A stretch of DNA of 64,000 nucleotides from Paramecium octaurelia. Its lineage: Eukaryota; Ciliophora; Oligohymenophorea; Peniculida; Parameciidae. Positions 1-13,900 of the stretch are shown piece after piece (position 1 is the stretch's first letter; every line of letters starts with the position of its first letter). The notes below the pieces were generated by a model. It was given only the letters and a program-made list of their open reading frames with translations. It had not been told where the DNA came from and searched no databases. Made by a program: the position numbers and the translations under genes. The DNA is taken from assembly GCA_905182995.1 (NCBI GenBank), contig CAJJDP010000003.1:563820-627819 (forward strand), in the 5' to 3' direction.

Positions 1-1044
1 AGAACATAAGCAAATTATTTGTAAAATAGTATAAATATAAAGAATTGCATTTTTAAGATCACACATCCTTATTTAATCAGAATTTAGATTTTAATTTAGT
101 TAAACAAACCTCAAGTGCATTATTAAAATTCTCCTTTTATACTATTTTAAATAGATGGTATAAATACGTTAATGCTCTAATTCAGCATTTCTTAAATCTT
201 TGTATTTCTTAATTTATGAATTCATAAAGTTTTATAATTAAGCTCTGCAATCTAAATCATTATTATTGCTAAATTAAACGAGATATTCGAATTATAATTT
301 AAATCCTTCAGTTTTAATTAATTAATGTAATTCTTCATTTGTTATATTGTTTATATTAAATTAACTGCATAATTAGATAATCCTATGTGTATTCTACAAA
401 GCCATTTGTATTCTATCTTTTTTGGTTAACTTTTTGGGAGGAGGATCAATCACCAATGAGATAGTTCTTTTTTTTCTTGTTTCTTCTGGAGGTTTGATGA
501 TGTCTTTACTTTCTTTTTTTTGAATGGGTTTAGGTTTGGGCAATTAATTAAATTGAGGTTTCAAGCTAAATTTATGAGTGGTAGTTTCATTTTCAGAACT
601 TTTAGTAGTTTCAAAACTTTAAAAATTCTATTTCAATTGTAGAGGAGGAAATACAGTTTTAGGACTGTTTTGCCTATCTTTATTAGAACTTGGTTAAAGT
701 TGCAAGGATCGAATATGTAGAAGTCTATCGTTTTTGAGAATGTCTATCATCTCATCAATGGAATATTTGTTTAAATCTACATTATGTTGAACAGTTTCCT
801 TTTATTATTTTTATTTGAGTTTCTCCACAATTCTTTCAATTTATTCTTGTAATGATGTTGAACTAGGACATTTTGTTAAAGATTATTAATAGCAAGAAAC
901 AGTGCTTTAATATCTATTTGTGATTTCTTGATTAAAATGATTTTTGGGTAAAATGCCTTTCAATTTGAGTTGTTCCTATTAATTGACAATCAGAAGTGGG
1001 TTTTGATTTTCTTTATTAACCTTAGATTATTAATTCACAAGCAT
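1..1044 (-). CDS. Hypothetical protein, 3' end outside window
   Basis: Reading TAA/TAG as Gln, one frame stays open from an ATG at 1044 to base 1 (348 codons) with no TGA, so the gene continues beyond the left edge. The product is polar and rich in Gln, Lys and Asn, starting MLVNQQSKVNKENQNP. Around residues 180-215 lies a Pro/Lys-rich stretch (KPKPIQKK, then IDPPPKKLTKK) that could act as a basic, disordered or nuclear-targeting segment. The last ~100 codons are more helical and contain many Gln codons. A tiny intron near the left edge cannot be excluded. I recognise no family. It is transcribed divergently from the beta-helix gene starting at 1354, with a 309-bp gap between the start codons. 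Confidence 0.7.
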
Positions 1045-1353
1045 TGTGTTTTGTTTCCGTTAACAAATTTTATTAATAATATTTTCTTGAATTAATACTG
1101 ATAGAATTAGTAGAACACTTTGAGCAATATAATTCAATATAAATACATGTAAATGAATTCGAATTGAATTACAAAAGTTTTAATTGTAAATGATATTAAA
1201 ATAAATAGACAGTTATCACAATTATCTAAACTAAGAATTATAAATTATTATTGAGATTGATGAATCTTGAATGAGAATACGAATTCTTCAAAGAAATGAC
1301 ATGGAAAAAGGATGGATAGATTTTCATTTTAAATATATATTTAAGTTTAATTA
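1045..1353. promoter_or_regulatory. Divergent intergenic region
   Basis: This AT-rich stretch separates the start codons of two divergent genes and must hold both promoters. I see no ORF, repeat or structured RNA in it. Confidence 0.4.
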
Positions 1354-3135
1354 ATGAATCACTAGGATAATGCATTGAAGGGAGTTCTTAAATAATAGTT
1401 GATTGTCGATTCCGAAAGCGGGCCCTATAAATCTATTTAAGAAGCAATCGATAAGGCCGAACCCAATACTGTAATAAAAATTGCACCAGGATTTTATTCT
1501 TCAAACATAATAATAAATAAGCCAGGCCTTCGTTTAGAGCCTAAAGAAAAGGTTGGAGATATAATTTTGGTTGTCCCATCACAACCCACAGTGTTAGTGG
1601 ATTTGGTAGGTGACTAAATATGCACTTTGATTGGTTTGAAGATTTCTCATAGTGGTACAAGTGAAGAAGTAGAGGAATTGGAGAAATTGATTGAAGGACA
1701 GGAAATTGCAAAGAATTTGTTTGGAGGTCATGAGGATGGAGGACCTGGAATGGAATCAAATCCAGATGAAGAATTTGTAAGTAAAGTTCCAATTGAAACG
1801 AGTATGAATTGCGTTGTATTACTTAATGGTGGTAAGCTGATTATGGAGGATTGTTTTATAGCTTTAAAGTAAGAGATTCATTACTGATTTAGTTTTATTG
1901 TTAAATCTTTCAAAGGTATATTACCTGCTGTTGCAATAAATAATGGAGCAGAAGCCACTTTGACTAGATGTGAAATAAAGGGAACTTCATCCAAAAGTTA
2001 AGATGCTAAAACTATTGGTATTTTAATAAAATTGGGAGAGCTATCAGTTACGGAATGCAAAGTGCATAATCATACTTATGGAGGAATTCTGATTCAGCAA
2101 ACCCCCGCTAATAAAACTATTAAAATTTATAAAACGAAAATATTGTAGAATAAGAAAGTTGGTATTCATGTGGTTGGTGCAGAGGCTGTTCCTTTAATAG
2201 AGTAATGTAGAATTGAAAATAATGAAGGACCAGGCATTAAAGTAGGCATTGGCAATAAAGCCAAGATTTATTAGAATGATATTAAATCTAATGTTGTTGG
2301 GATCGAGGTCTTGTCAGCAGAACCTTCGATTTTTTCTAATAAAATTGATAAGAATTTTACTGATGGAATTTTGACTAAAGTATTTGAACAATTAAGGTGT
2401 GATTGCAAAATTAGATCCAATCAAACTATTTCCGGAAACAAGGAAAATGGGATTCATTGCACTGGCCTGAATAATTATACAAAAATTGAAGATAATAGCT
2501 TTATAGGTTACAATAAAAAGGCAGGAATCAAAGCAGATACAGAATCACGCATTACTATATTTAAAAATAAAATCTTAAAAAATCTAGGCTAAGGAGTGTT
2601 GTTAGTTGAAACCTCATCAGCTGTCATTGAAAAAAATGAAATTACAGAAAATATTAAAGCGAATATAGCCTTGGGAGGAGCAAATTCAGTAGATACATTT
2701 ATCGTTGAAAATAAAATTATGGGTGGAAGATGTGAAGGAATATTCTTAATAGAAAGTGGTAAATGTTGGATCTTTAGAAATACTATTGCTGAGAATGTAT
2801 TAATTTATCATATTAAATAGAATGATGGTATTGTTTGTATAACAGCAGTTCCCAATATTAGACATAATAATATATAGAAGAATAAAAGTAATGGAATCAT
2901 GATACTGAAGGATAGTAGACCTGAAATTATTGAAAATAATATTAATGATAATGATGGAATTGGATTGTTTATCAGAGATAAAAGTCATGGAAAAATCCTA
3001 AATAATGTGATTAAATCGAATGAGATTGAATTAGTTGTTGAAAGAAGAAATCCATCTTTAGAATCAGTTGTATAAGAAAATAAAATAAGCGGTGATATTA
3101 GAATACCTCAGAACTATGATTGCATATTATAATGA
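1354..3135 (+). CDS. Parallel beta-helix repeat protein (pectin-lyase-like fold)
   Basis: The reading frame from the ATG at 1354 to the TGA at 3133 gives 585 aa once a 24-nt intron (1869-1892, GTA...TTTAG) is removed. The start reads MNHQDNALKGVLKQQLIVDS. Residues ~30-60 resemble the entry to a beta-helix (SIQEAIDKAEPNTVIKIAPG). From ~residue 170 there are repeated rungs of ~22 residues with the pattern N-x-I-x-x-N and small Gly turns, such as NNEGPGIKVG, KENGIHCTG and NDNDGIGLF. This is the right-handed beta-helix of the FBXO11/polysaccharide-lyase type. No F-box or catalytic site is visible, so a protein-interaction role is as likely as carbohydrate binding. It converges on the next gene with ~96 bp between the stops. 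Confidence 0.8.
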
Positions 3136-3231
3136 ATTTATTAATAAAGATTACAAATTTATTCCATTTTCAATAGTAATAAATTAAAGTAAAGTATTAA
3201 TTAATATGAATATCTGTAAATATATAATTTA

Positions 3232-4547
3232 TCAAAGTATTTTTTTCGATTTGCTTTCTTCAATAGTCCTTTTCTTCTCAGCTAATTTAATTTGGGATTG
3301 AACAGATCTGAGTTCTTATTCTTACTATTATATTCTATCTAATATTGGTATGTATTTTTGCGAATACTTTTCCACATACTTAATGTATTTCTCATTTCTT
3401 GGACTTTTTTATCCGATCAATTCTTTTCTAAATGCTGAATTGTTTCTTTCTATCTTTAATTTCTCTTTTCTTTAATTATCCGTGAAACTCTCATCGTTTT
3501 ATGTCTTAAATAAATAGAATTGTATACTTAAGCACGAACATTCAATAATTCTTATCGAACTACTTCATTACTTTTTTGAACATGATTCCTGAGATTTTGT
3601 CTATTCAATAGGAACTCGTCCTTCTTATTTTTAAATTCTAATCTACTTATATCTCTCTGAATCATCTCTAATTCTTTTTTTAAAGAAATAATATCATTGT
3701 ACACACCCCCACCCCCAATTACGGTTTAACACTTTGGCTACTTTTAAGTGCTGTCCTTATTAAAATCTCCAAAGGATTTCTCCTAACTTTTACAGAAGGA
3801 TAAGTTTAATGGAGATTTTGGACTTGAATTTTCAAGAAATCTTCTTATATTGGATATAGATGAATTATGAGGATGATTCATTGATATGTTATTTTTTGTT
3901 GATCTGGTTGGCGACTCCAATACATTTTAATTGACTTTGTCTGTTGTTCCTATTTCCATACTTTAATCATTTTATTTTTAAACTGTCGGTTGATCAGGCT
4001 ATGTTTCTTGAGTTACCTATAATATGGCCACTTCATCAACCTCGGTTTCATCATTATATTTCTTTATACAAGCATCTCTTAATTCTCTCATTAACATTTA
4101 ATGTTTCTCTTCCTCTACTTCTACAATTTTGCTCAGAATTCCCTTGGCAACATCTGCAAAAACTGTAATCTGATTGTCTTTATTTAATTTATCATATTCG
4201 TCAAGCCAATATTGGCATCTTTCAATCTGCTTTTTGTTTAGTTCATTAACGTTCAATTAAGTTAACTAATTTACTGTCTATTCGTAATTATTCAATAATT
4301 TCTATATTCTAAACCACTAATCACTTTATTCGCCCAATAAGTTAAACAAAGCAAATATTTGATATTGGATTTATTATGATGGTCTGGACTAGTATTTAAT
4401 TTTAGTTAGCAAAGGTTTAGAAATATTGGTCAACTTATTTCTAATTAGGTTTCTATCAATTGGAGATCTCTCTCTAAAAGAAATGTACTTTAGATTTTTA
4501 TGAGGTAGAGGTGGATATATACAAGGGCATTTGGGTCCCATACACAT
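3232..4547 (-). CDS. Coiled-coil hypothetical protein
   Basis: The ATG at 4547 (MCMGPKCPCIYPPLP) opens a 430-aa frame ending at TGA 3234-3232. One 23-nt intron near 3507-3529 (GTATAC...TTTAAG) is needed to keep it open; without it a TGA appears a few codons later. The N-terminus has four Cys within ten residues followed by Pro. Residues ~60-190 and ~300-430 are strongly helical and rich in Lys, Glu and Gln, with a low-complexity Ser/Asn linker between them. A run of GGGGGTGTG in the coding strand gives a Gly-rich turn (IGGGGVY) just before the second coiled coil. I recognise no family. It might be a structural or ciliary protein, but that is only inferred from the coiled coils. Confidence 0.7.
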
Positions 4548-4937
4548 TTGCAAATAAATTTTTATTAATATTTATTAAGTTAATCAATAAGACGCATAAA
4601 TTCCTGATAATTTTTATTGTGATTTATAAATCCATATAAGCTATAACTTATGTTATGTATTCTCATTTTAGTTCATAAAATTTCAACATTTAGTTGATAT
4701 TCTCCTATTAAATAACTTGATTTTATTAAAACACACACAAAATCATAGAGGAGAAGTTTTATTATTCGTTAATTATCATTTAATTTTTTAATTAGCTCTT
4801 TTAAAGATAATAATAAAAACTATGAAATTCAATTTAATATTTAAACTTAAATAATTCTAGTTTATTTTTTCTACCAGTTTTTCGTATTTCTATAAATAAA
4901 TGATTATCAATGATATACTATGTTATAAATATAAGAA
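4548..4937. other. Intergenic, nothing recognised
   Basis: AT-rich sequence lies between the start of the coiled-coil gene and the end of glycogen phosphorylase. I see no ORF of note on either strand. Confidence 0.4.
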
Positions 4938-7655
4938 TCATTTTTATAGTTTAAATCTGTCTTATTTATTAGCAGTAGGTTGTGGTACTACAATTGGTGT
5001 AATTTTCCTAATAATGAAATAAATAAATACCAGATTTATTTAGCATACTCATGTATAGTTCTATCACTACTAAATTTTCCAGATCTGATTGAATTAAAGA
5101 AAGCCATTTTGGCCCAGGCAATTTTATCTTAATATATTTGATCAATCTAGAATTACATGGAATGATACTCTAATTTATGTTTTGGCATAGTGATAAAAAT
5201 CATGAGCAACCAAATAGTAATCGTTTCTGTTGGTAATGGATTCCAATAAAGCATGATGATCATGTCCAAAGATACCAGATTTGATTGATTCAATGACATT
5301 CCATAATGGTTTTTGGATATATATATATGGATCTGTATTTTTCATAGAATCGATTAATGAAGACACTTCCTCAACCTTAGCACCAAATATAAATATATTG
5401 TCCAACCCAACCTCCTCTGCGATTTCGATATTGGCTCCGTCCCAAGTTCCAAGGATGATTCCTCCATTCATGACAAATTTCATATTTGATGTACCTGATG
5501 CTTCAGTGCCTGCAGTAGAGATATGCTAAGAAATATCAGAGGCTGGTATGATGATTTCAGCCGATGACACATTATAGTTGGGGAGGAACACAACTTTGAG
5601 ATAGTAATTAGTGTCGAGATCATGATTTATGACTTCAGCAACTGAGTTGATCAACTTGATGATTCTCTTGGCATTTAAATAGCCTGGAGCAGCTTTGCCA
5701 CCAAAGAACACGGTTCTAGGGGCAAACTTTTTCCTGCCTTCAGTTGGAGTATCTTTTAATAAAAGGTACTTGTAAATGACATAGAGGATATTCATGAATT
5801 ATCGTTTGTATTCATGTATTCTCTTGACTTAAATATCAAACAGAGTATCAGCACTGACTTCCACGTTGCAATTTTGTCTAACCCATTTAATTAAACGCAG
5901 TTTATTATCTCTTTTGATTTTCATGAACTCCACCAAAGTCAATTGATCCTCTGCTTTACATTGAAGAGTCTTCAAGAGATCCATGTTGAGAACCCAGTCA
6001 TCTGTACCCAGTAATTCATCATACAATCTAGCCAACTGTTTATTGCAAGATCTCAGCCATCTCCTAGGAGCTACGCCATTAGTAATATTAATAAATTTCT
6101 TAGGTCTCATTTCGAAATGATCCTTAAATAAATCTGTTTTTAGTAGATCTGAATGAATCTTAGCCACTCCATTCACCATGTGAGATCCTATAATGGATAA
6201 ATTAGCCATTCTTATCTTTTTAATTGGTCCTTCTTCAATTAATGAAAGAGATGACAATTTTTAACAATCCCCAGGGAATTTAGCACTTACTTTATTTAAA
6301 AATATCATGTTGATATAATAAATAATCTCAAGATGTCGAGGCAACAAATGACCTAATAAATCTATGCCCCACTTTTCCAATGCTTCTGGTAACACAGTAT
6401 GATTAGTATATCCAAAACTTTTAGATACTATCTCCCAAGCACTGGCATGAGTCATGTCCTCTTAATCAATGAGAATTCTAAGCAATTCCACAATAGCTAA
6501 AGAGGGATGAGTATCATTCAATTATATAGCCACCTTTTCAGGCAATTATGACCAGTCTCTCCTTACTTTCTTAAATCGACGTATAATGTCCTAAAGAGTG
6601 GCACTTACTAACAAGTATTCTTGCTTGAGTCTCAATTCCTTCCCAGCATAAGAACTATCATTCGGGTAGAGAACAGAAGTAATATATTCAGCCTTTTCCC
6701 TTGATTCCAATGATCTAAAATAGTCCCCTTCATTAAATTTGCTAAAATCGAACTCATTGGCTGGCAATGACCTCCATAATCTCAAAGCTATAGTATTGAA
6801 AGTCATATATCCAGGGATGGGAGTGTCATAAGCCCTGGCGACTATTGTTTCCTAATTTTCTATATAACTTATTTACTCCAGCTTCCCATTAACACTTCTC
6901 TAAACCATTCTCATGTCTTTTGATAACTTATCCGTAGAATTTCACCTGATATTGAACATCCAGTCTTTCAATTTCCCAAGGATTACCTCTCTCTAACCAG
7001 TAGTCTGGAGTCTCTACTTGTTGACCATTTTAAATAAGTTATTTGAAGATGCCATAACTATATCTGATTCCGTAACCAAAAGCAGGATAATTAAGAGTTG
7101 CCAATGAGTCTAAAAAGCAGGCTGCCAGACGTCTATTATTCACTTTATGATTTACCCTAATCCCCCATTTCCCAAGGCTGGATCCACTTCTTGATCATAG
7201 AGATCTTCTAATCTGTATCCCAACTCTTATACTGCTTCTGCATATGCACTTTCAAGTCCTAAATTACTAACAGCATTTTGTAAGCATCTCCCAATCAAGA
7301 ATTCAATTGACAAGTAATAGATTCTCTTACAATCCTACTCGTGAAAGTAGAGTTGAGTATCATTGAAGCTTTCTATCAATCTATCTCTTAAGGATCTTGA
7401 AACTGCTTGATAACAGTGAACTTGATGAAAGTCAAATCTAGTTCTTGCCAATGAAAATTCAACATGGTTCACTATTTGCTCTTGAATACTAAGTTTATCA
7501 AATATTATAATTCACCTCTTCTTATCTGAAGGGAGATAATTTTGCATCAAATGCCATAATTTCTCATTGTTTGCCAAACTCTGTGAAGACCCAAATTCAG
7601 GACGAAACAGTTGGTTCATATTAGAATTCGATCCACAAAACGATTTTCTCGACAT
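4938..7655 (-). CDS. PYG: Glycogen phosphorylase
   Basis: This enzyme phosphorolyses alpha-1,4-glucan to glucose-1-phosphate in the cytosol. The 865-aa product runs from ATG 7655 ([15 protein letters not shown]) to TGA 4940-4938, close to the usual ~830-900 aa. Landmarks appear in family order: the N-terminal [15 protein letters not shown] segment ([11 protein letters not shown]), [15 protein letters not shown], the [14 protein letters not shown] stretch, the [12 protein letters not shown] and [11 protein letters not shown] motifs, KRIHEYKRQ, and the PLP-binding [10 protein letters not shown] with its Lys. Five introns (27, 23, 25, 22 and 23 nt) are required; one is 7489-7515 and the last two lie near the C-terminus, where splicing restores [13 protein letters not shown]. 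The N-terminus carries a Ser but no clear animal-type RQ phosphorylation motif. It ends [17 protein letters not shown]. Confidence 0.97.
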
Positions 7656-8477
7656 TATTGGCTTTTATTCATTACTAGTGACTTACTACATCCAAAAATA
7701 AGATATTAATTTATTATAAATATGTACTCAAATTATAACATATCAAATTAATGAAATATTTTTGATTTAATATGTGTTTAATCATAAAGACATTAAGGTT
7801 AATTTTAAATGCTATTTATTATTTTATTTTAAAATCCTATATATTACATTATTATGGAAATTGTCAAACGAAGAGTTTAGTTACTTTAAACTTGACATCT
7901 TAAAGACTTTATTAAAATCCTTTAATTTATGTGATATAAACTGAGTAATTAATATAATATTAACTAATTTTGACTGATCATTGCACTCTCCTATACCCAA
8001 ATAATATAAAAATCATAAACATAACTATATGAAGCTTGTTTGGCTTTATGATGTAAAATAACATACAAGATCTCTCCCATTAATGTTTAGATGGAATGAG
8101 AATTTAGCTTTAAACTTAAATATATATAGAATACTCTATTATCATAGAGATATACTATTATGGATTTAGTTACTTATTTTATTTATTCCATCTAGAGTGT
8201 TTAAATTTTTAGACCCTTCTAGATATTGATTTTCTATAATTTTATGCATAAATAAAAACATTCTTCAGTGTTACTTCATGCTTACATTGAAATAAAGATA
8301 ATAATAGAAATTTTAATGTTGATATAAATTAATAAAAAATTAAACACATAATTTAATGTAATGTAAATTTTAATGAATATAAAAAAATATCAAAAGTTGT
8401 AAATAATGACGTTGCGTATGCATAAATATGATTATTAAATTAAAAAATAATATTTATTATTAAATTTGTTTATAGAA
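7656..8477. other. Long divergent intergenic region
   Basis: This 822-bp gap between the divergent starts of glycogen phosphorylase and SAM synthetase is one of the longest here. All frames are frequently closed by TGA. I see only AT-rich sequence and no gene, repeat or RNA. Confidence 0.4.
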
Positions 8478-9793
8478 ATGCAGGAGGAGGAGAATCCCTA
8501 ATAGTAATCTCGCAAGATAAAGTTTGTTCTACCGAAAGGTCATTTCCTCTTTACATCCGAGAGTGTAAGCTCAGGTCATCCAGACAAATTATGTGATTTT
8601 ATTAGTGACAGCGTGCTTGATGCATGTTTAGAATAAGATCCAAACTCTAAAGTTGCTTGTGAATCTGCATGCAAAAACTCTCTTGTTATGATTTTCGGAG
8701 AAATCACAACTCATGCTCAAGTTCCTTATGAAACTATCGTCAGAGAAGCCATAAAGTAGGTTGGTTATGATAACATAAGTATATTAAGTATTCTAATAAA
8801 TTTAGGCAAGGGATTAGACTATAGAAATGCTTCAGTTATAGTGTCATTGGATTAGCAATCACAAGAAATCAATTAAGCAGTCGTGGGATCCAAGCATGAG
8901 GATGAAATTGGAGCTGGAGATTAAGGATTAATGATTGGATATGCTTCTGATGAAACCCCAGAATTAATGCCATTGACTCATCATCTCTGCAATAGACTGA
9001 TTTCAAGACTCCAAGAGTGCAGAGTAAGTGAAATCTGTCCATGGATGAGACCTGATGCAAAGGTCTAAGTTACAGTTGAATACAAACGAGAAGACTCTTC
9101 TTTTCATCCTGTTAGGATTCATAATGTGCTCATCTCCCAATAACATGATGAGAAAATAACTCATAGTGAAATTGAGGCAGAATTGCATAAACATGTATTA
9201 AAGTATGAATTATTTATTCTATTCACAATAGACACATCTTGCCAGAGCAATTCGTTGATGAATAAACTCAATACCATTTAAATCCTTCCAAAGCCTTCAC
9301 TGTGGGAGGACCCTATGGAGATGCAGGATTAACAGGTCGTAAAATCATTGTAGATACTTATGGAGGATGGGGTGGCCATGGAGGAGGAGCCTTCTCTGGC
9401 AAAGACCCTACCAAAGTGGATAGAAGTGCTGCTTATGCTGCAAGATGGGTGGCTAAATCACTCGTTGCTTCAAAATTATGCAAGAGAGTTATGATTCAAG
9501 TGGCCTATGGAATCGGTATCAGTGAGCCTCTCTCTATATGTGTCAATTCATATGGCACACATGCTGAAGGACTTGATGACGATGCATTGTCAGAGATTGT
9601 CCAAAATCATTTCGATCTCAGGCCAGGAGTTATCATTAGAGAATTGAAGTTAAGAAGACCCATTTATGCTAAAACTGCCTCGGGAGGACATTTCGGAAGA
9701 AACGAACCAGAATTTACTTGGGAACATCCTAAGATTATCGACTTAAATGCTTGGAATGCTCAGAAGGCAGAATAATAATAACAAAATTAATGA
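8478..9793 (+). CDS. MAT: S-adenosylmethionine synthetase
   Basis: It makes S-adenosylmethionine from methionine and ATP. The ATG at 8478 starts a 419-aa protein; the TGA is 9791-9793. Two introns, 8779-8805 (27 nt) and 9203-9231 (29 nt), restore the frame. Diagnostic motifs are [16 protein letters not shown] near residue 30 (ATP/methionine site), [27 protein letters not shown] in the middle, and in the last third [19 protein letters not shown] followed by [20 protein letters not shown]. One common sequence, GGPQGDAG, reads GGPYGDAG here. The N-terminal tail (MQEEENPQQQS) and a Gln-rich C-terminal tail extend past the conserved core. Catalytic residues look intact, so it should be active. Confidence 0.97.
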
Positions 9794-10100
9794 TAAAAAC
9801 CAAATGAATTTATTAACAAAATAAATAAACAAACAAATTTCATTTTCAATATCCCTTTGTATTTAATCATACTGATTTGTTATCTGCATTTAATAATATG
9901 TTCATTAGTTGTACTTTAATTAATTGTAATAAGAAAAGAATTTTTGTATTATAAAATAGAATAAAAATATTAAGATTATTTAGCTTACAAGTATGTTGAA
10001 TGGGATGATTAATTTAAAACTATCAAATATTTATTCAACATCTATTTCCTTCAATTAAAAAAACTCTGTTATTTTAACTTAAAAATAAATTTTATCAATA
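9794..10100. other. Intergenic, nothing recognised
   Basis: AT-rich spacer between two co-directional genes, with no ORF or repeat that I can support. Confidence 0.4.
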
Positions 10101-10889
10101 ATGCTGTTGCAATAATCAAGAAAGAGTGTGGCTCAAGCATAATAATAAACTGCCTCGTCTCATACAATTAAGATGATTTCTGAAAAATGGAAAAGAATAT
10201 CGTCAGAGGTTGATAATCAAAAAGCAAGCAGACTCTAATAGCTACAAGAGAAAATGAAAGAGATTGAAAAACAAGCATTAACGGTTAATAATCGCGAAAT
10301 CAAATCATTATAAGATTCAATAAATACTCTCAACCAAAATGTTTAAGATCATTTGACTCAAGAATATAATCACAAATCCCAAAAAGCCTATGAAAATACT
10401 AAAATTTCTTTAGATAAGAGTTTACAACAACAAAGTCAATAATCCATTGACATGGACAAAAGAATTTCTCATCTCCTTGATTGGAGCAATCTACAAGACC
10501 AGATCTCAAGAAACGAGTCTCAATATGATTTTGCTCTCCAGAATAAATTATAAATGATAGCAGATTCAGTTAATTAGATTGAAGACATCCTGGAAAGTGA
10601 AAGAGAACAAAGGTAACTCAATATTTAAAATGATAGATTACAATCCTTCGAGCAAATAGAGGGGGAATTAGAACAAAATCTTTTTCAACTTAAAAACTAC
10701 ATTACTTCAGAATCTACTCTTAGAAGACAAAAGGAAAGCAAAATATTCGATATGATCAATGATGTGCATCAGAACTTGTCACTGATGTTGCAAGATGAAA
10801 AGAAAGAAAGGTAGATCATGACAAACAATTTAATGCAATTAATGGATGATGCCTGTATTAGAATTGATAGAAGTCTAAGTTCATTTTGA
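10101..10889 (+). CDS. SF-assemblin / beta-giardin-like striated fibre protein
   Basis: The frame is intronless, from ATG 10101 to TGA 10887-10889, 262 aa. A short Gln/Ser-rich head (MLLQQSRKSVAQAQQQ) precedes an almost uninterrupted alpha-helical rod starting near MISEKWKRISSEVDNQKASR. The rod is rich in Gln, Glu, Asn and Ser with few Pro, and ends DDACIRIDRSLSSF. Size, the small head and the pattern of the first rod segment fit SF-assemblins, which form striated rootlet fibres at basal bodies in ciliates, algae and diplomonads. The assignment rests on overall pattern, not a catalytic motif. The next gene starts only 19 bp after its stop. Confidence 0.72.
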
Positions 10890-10908
10890 TAATTTTATAT
10901 TTTAATTA

Positions 10909-13900
10909 ATGGCATAATCTTTAAGTTCTTAATTGGGCTAATTACAACATCAATAAAAACAATATGCATCGCTTCTCTACACATAATAAGTCAGTGCTCA
11001 AACAGATTTAGATACAATCTATTATCAAGGTTGCAAAGGAATGAATAAATTGACTCAAATAGACAATCGATTCTCCAGATTCCAGGAGTCACTATACAAT
11101 GTCCAAAACAAAGGTACGTCTCTTAATTTCATCATTTATAGGCATCACAAGATAACTGTAAACTAAATAGCAAAATGCCGATTTGGATAAAGAAATCAGA
11201 TAATGCTTATTATTGATGTCATAATATTGGACATTTGAGGGTACGCATTCTGCAATGGAATACCTCTTAAGAAATTACAGAGTTCATGAATATTTGGTCG
11301 ACGAAGTTATAATCTACTTCCTAGTTTATCATAACACTAAGTTATATGTTAGATTATTGCAAAATTTAGTAGATTAATAAAGGTATTTCTTAAGTAATAT
11401 TTTTTCAAGGAATTCTATGTGGGCATTCCTCTATGAACCAATCAGCAGAGGACAAACTATCCCAAGGGATTTGCTAATCAGACAAATGCAATTAGATTAT
11501 AGAATATTGAAGAAGATCATTGATTATCAATGCTTATTACTATAGAAAGTAGAAGTACAAGAAGAAATCGTATTTACAGTCTAAGATTACTTATATACAG
11601 AACAAGAAATTCAAAATATTAAACTAAGATAACCAAATTAATTAGCCTTTCTTTACTCTATTTTATAGGACCTAAAAGTTACAACCGGTTACATGGATTA
11701 ATTGAGAGGTTCTTTTGGCAAACTATTAGCTTTATGTATTGAAAATTGTACTGATGAAAATAAGTCATTTGCATATCTCATATTCAATCTATAATTGTTC
11801 GATCCAACTAAAATTTTACTAACAGAAAACCAAATTGAAAATACAGCCTAATGGATTTACACTTAAGTTTAACACAATGACAATCTTTTGGATCTCGCTA
11901 TTTTATTTTATTAATTTGGTATCAAAACCAACTATGAAACCTCTTTAATTTTACTGAGCAAAGATCTCTCAAAATTCTTCAATAATGGCTTACTTTTGAT
12001 TGAAATTATTAAATAATTGAAGGATATCCAAATACCAGAAAAACATTTACATTAACTAATATTCTATTTGAAAAATTAACTATCAAAGAATGATACTCAC
12101 TTCTTAGATTCTATTGTTTCCATAATGCATGATTAAATAATCACTGTTGTTAGACCTTATTTATAAGATACCTAATACAAACACCTATTTCCAAAATCAA
12201 ATCAAATTCATTTAACCTTCAACAATTCAGAACAAGTTATTAAACAACTAAATTAGAAGGACACAGATCTTTCAATTGGAACCTTGGTTAATTTAATTGA
12301 GGATTCCTATAACTATTTCATCAAATCCAAAAAGATTTAGTTTATTAAAATATTGAATTAATCCCTATAGATTGCTGAAACACAATTCCCACAAACAGTC
12401 ATGTTTAATACAATCAAACTTTATACATTAATCAATAACATTTCAGATCAGACTGATAATAGAGATCTCATTTAAAGTCTTTTACCAATTTTTACTTACA
12501 CTCATACAAAGCAAGTGGATGCCAATATTTTTGAATCGTTGCTCTTGTTAAATGTTCATTTTTAGATTGAAACAATCAATGAATTTTCAAAATCAAATAA
12601 AGTCTTAAAGCAAGTTCCAAACAAAGAATAACTTATTAATTTAATATAACAACAAGATGAAAAGTTGATAGAATCAATTTTGTAAAGTAATCAAGTCTAA
12701 AAATTGTTAATCTATAAGCAATTATAGATTTAATTAAGTTATATTTTGTAAGATGAATAAAAATTATAGAAATTCATTAATGAATATACAGAGAATGATT
12801 AATTTATTGCTAAAACTATGTAATCATTATCGATCATATAACTATTAAATTTAGAGAACTCTCTCTGTATAAAATATATAAAATCAATTGAAATTGATCC
12901 ACAATTATTTTTCAATAGTGAATTAAATCACTTAGGATCCTTAAAGATTCTATTACATAAATCTAGTAGAAATTTGAACTTCGTATTTAAGCTATTTTTA
13001 ATCTATGACGACCTTTCAGTCGAATAACAAGAGCTTTACCTTTAAATTGCAGCAGAATTAAAAGAAAGTTTCAAAGGCGATTTGAAAATTTAGAAGATTC
13101 AGTTCTCATAATCTCTATTATAATAAACAATTGGATCCTTGATCAAAAATAGAAAGGAGGCTAATTTCACTAAAACTCTTGGAAACCTAAAGGATTAAAA
13201 TGCTCTTCTAGATTTGTAAACTCTTTATTTAGAGAATTTTAATGATTTAAGATATAGATAATTAAGATCAATTTGTAGTACATTTGCAAAAACGAAACAA
13301 AGCATCAAAAAAGATAAAGTTATTAGTCTTATTAAATTTATTGAGACTAATTTTAAGTATGATCTACTTTAGAGTTATCTTAATATGTTAAAGTATTATG
13401 GTAGTATAAAGGATCAAAACGAAGAAATTGATTTCTCATTTTTGAAGAAAACTTTATTCAAACTGCCAAAAGATTATTGTGCTGTTATCAATGATTATAT
13501 CAGTCAATCAAATTTATTTAGTGCAGAAGTAAGAACTTAGATGATAATTTACGTATTCTCACATAATTTAAAAAATAAACAAATAGTCGTCTAAGATGAT
13601 TTAGATTTCGATCTTATTATCAGTCTATTGGAAACTCCTAATTTAGATATCTTAACAAATTTAGTAGATTTGTTGAGGGCCAACATTTAACACATCACTG
13701 TGGAATCAATAAGAAAATGCTTCAATTTGAATATCAGTTAGCCAGCACAAATCATATTGATCTCTCAAATTCTCTATGATTATTTGGATCATCATTAGAT
13801 AAATTTATTAGAGGAATGTTCTTCACTCTAAAAAAAGGTATTAGATTAAAACTTGGATTTGAATTTACAAATTAACTATACTGCTACTACAAGTTGCATC

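Noticed and set aside
7656..8477. Gene or tRNA in the longest gap
   Set aside because: All six frames are broken by frequent TGA and I could not fold a cloverleaf with conserved tRNA positions by eye.
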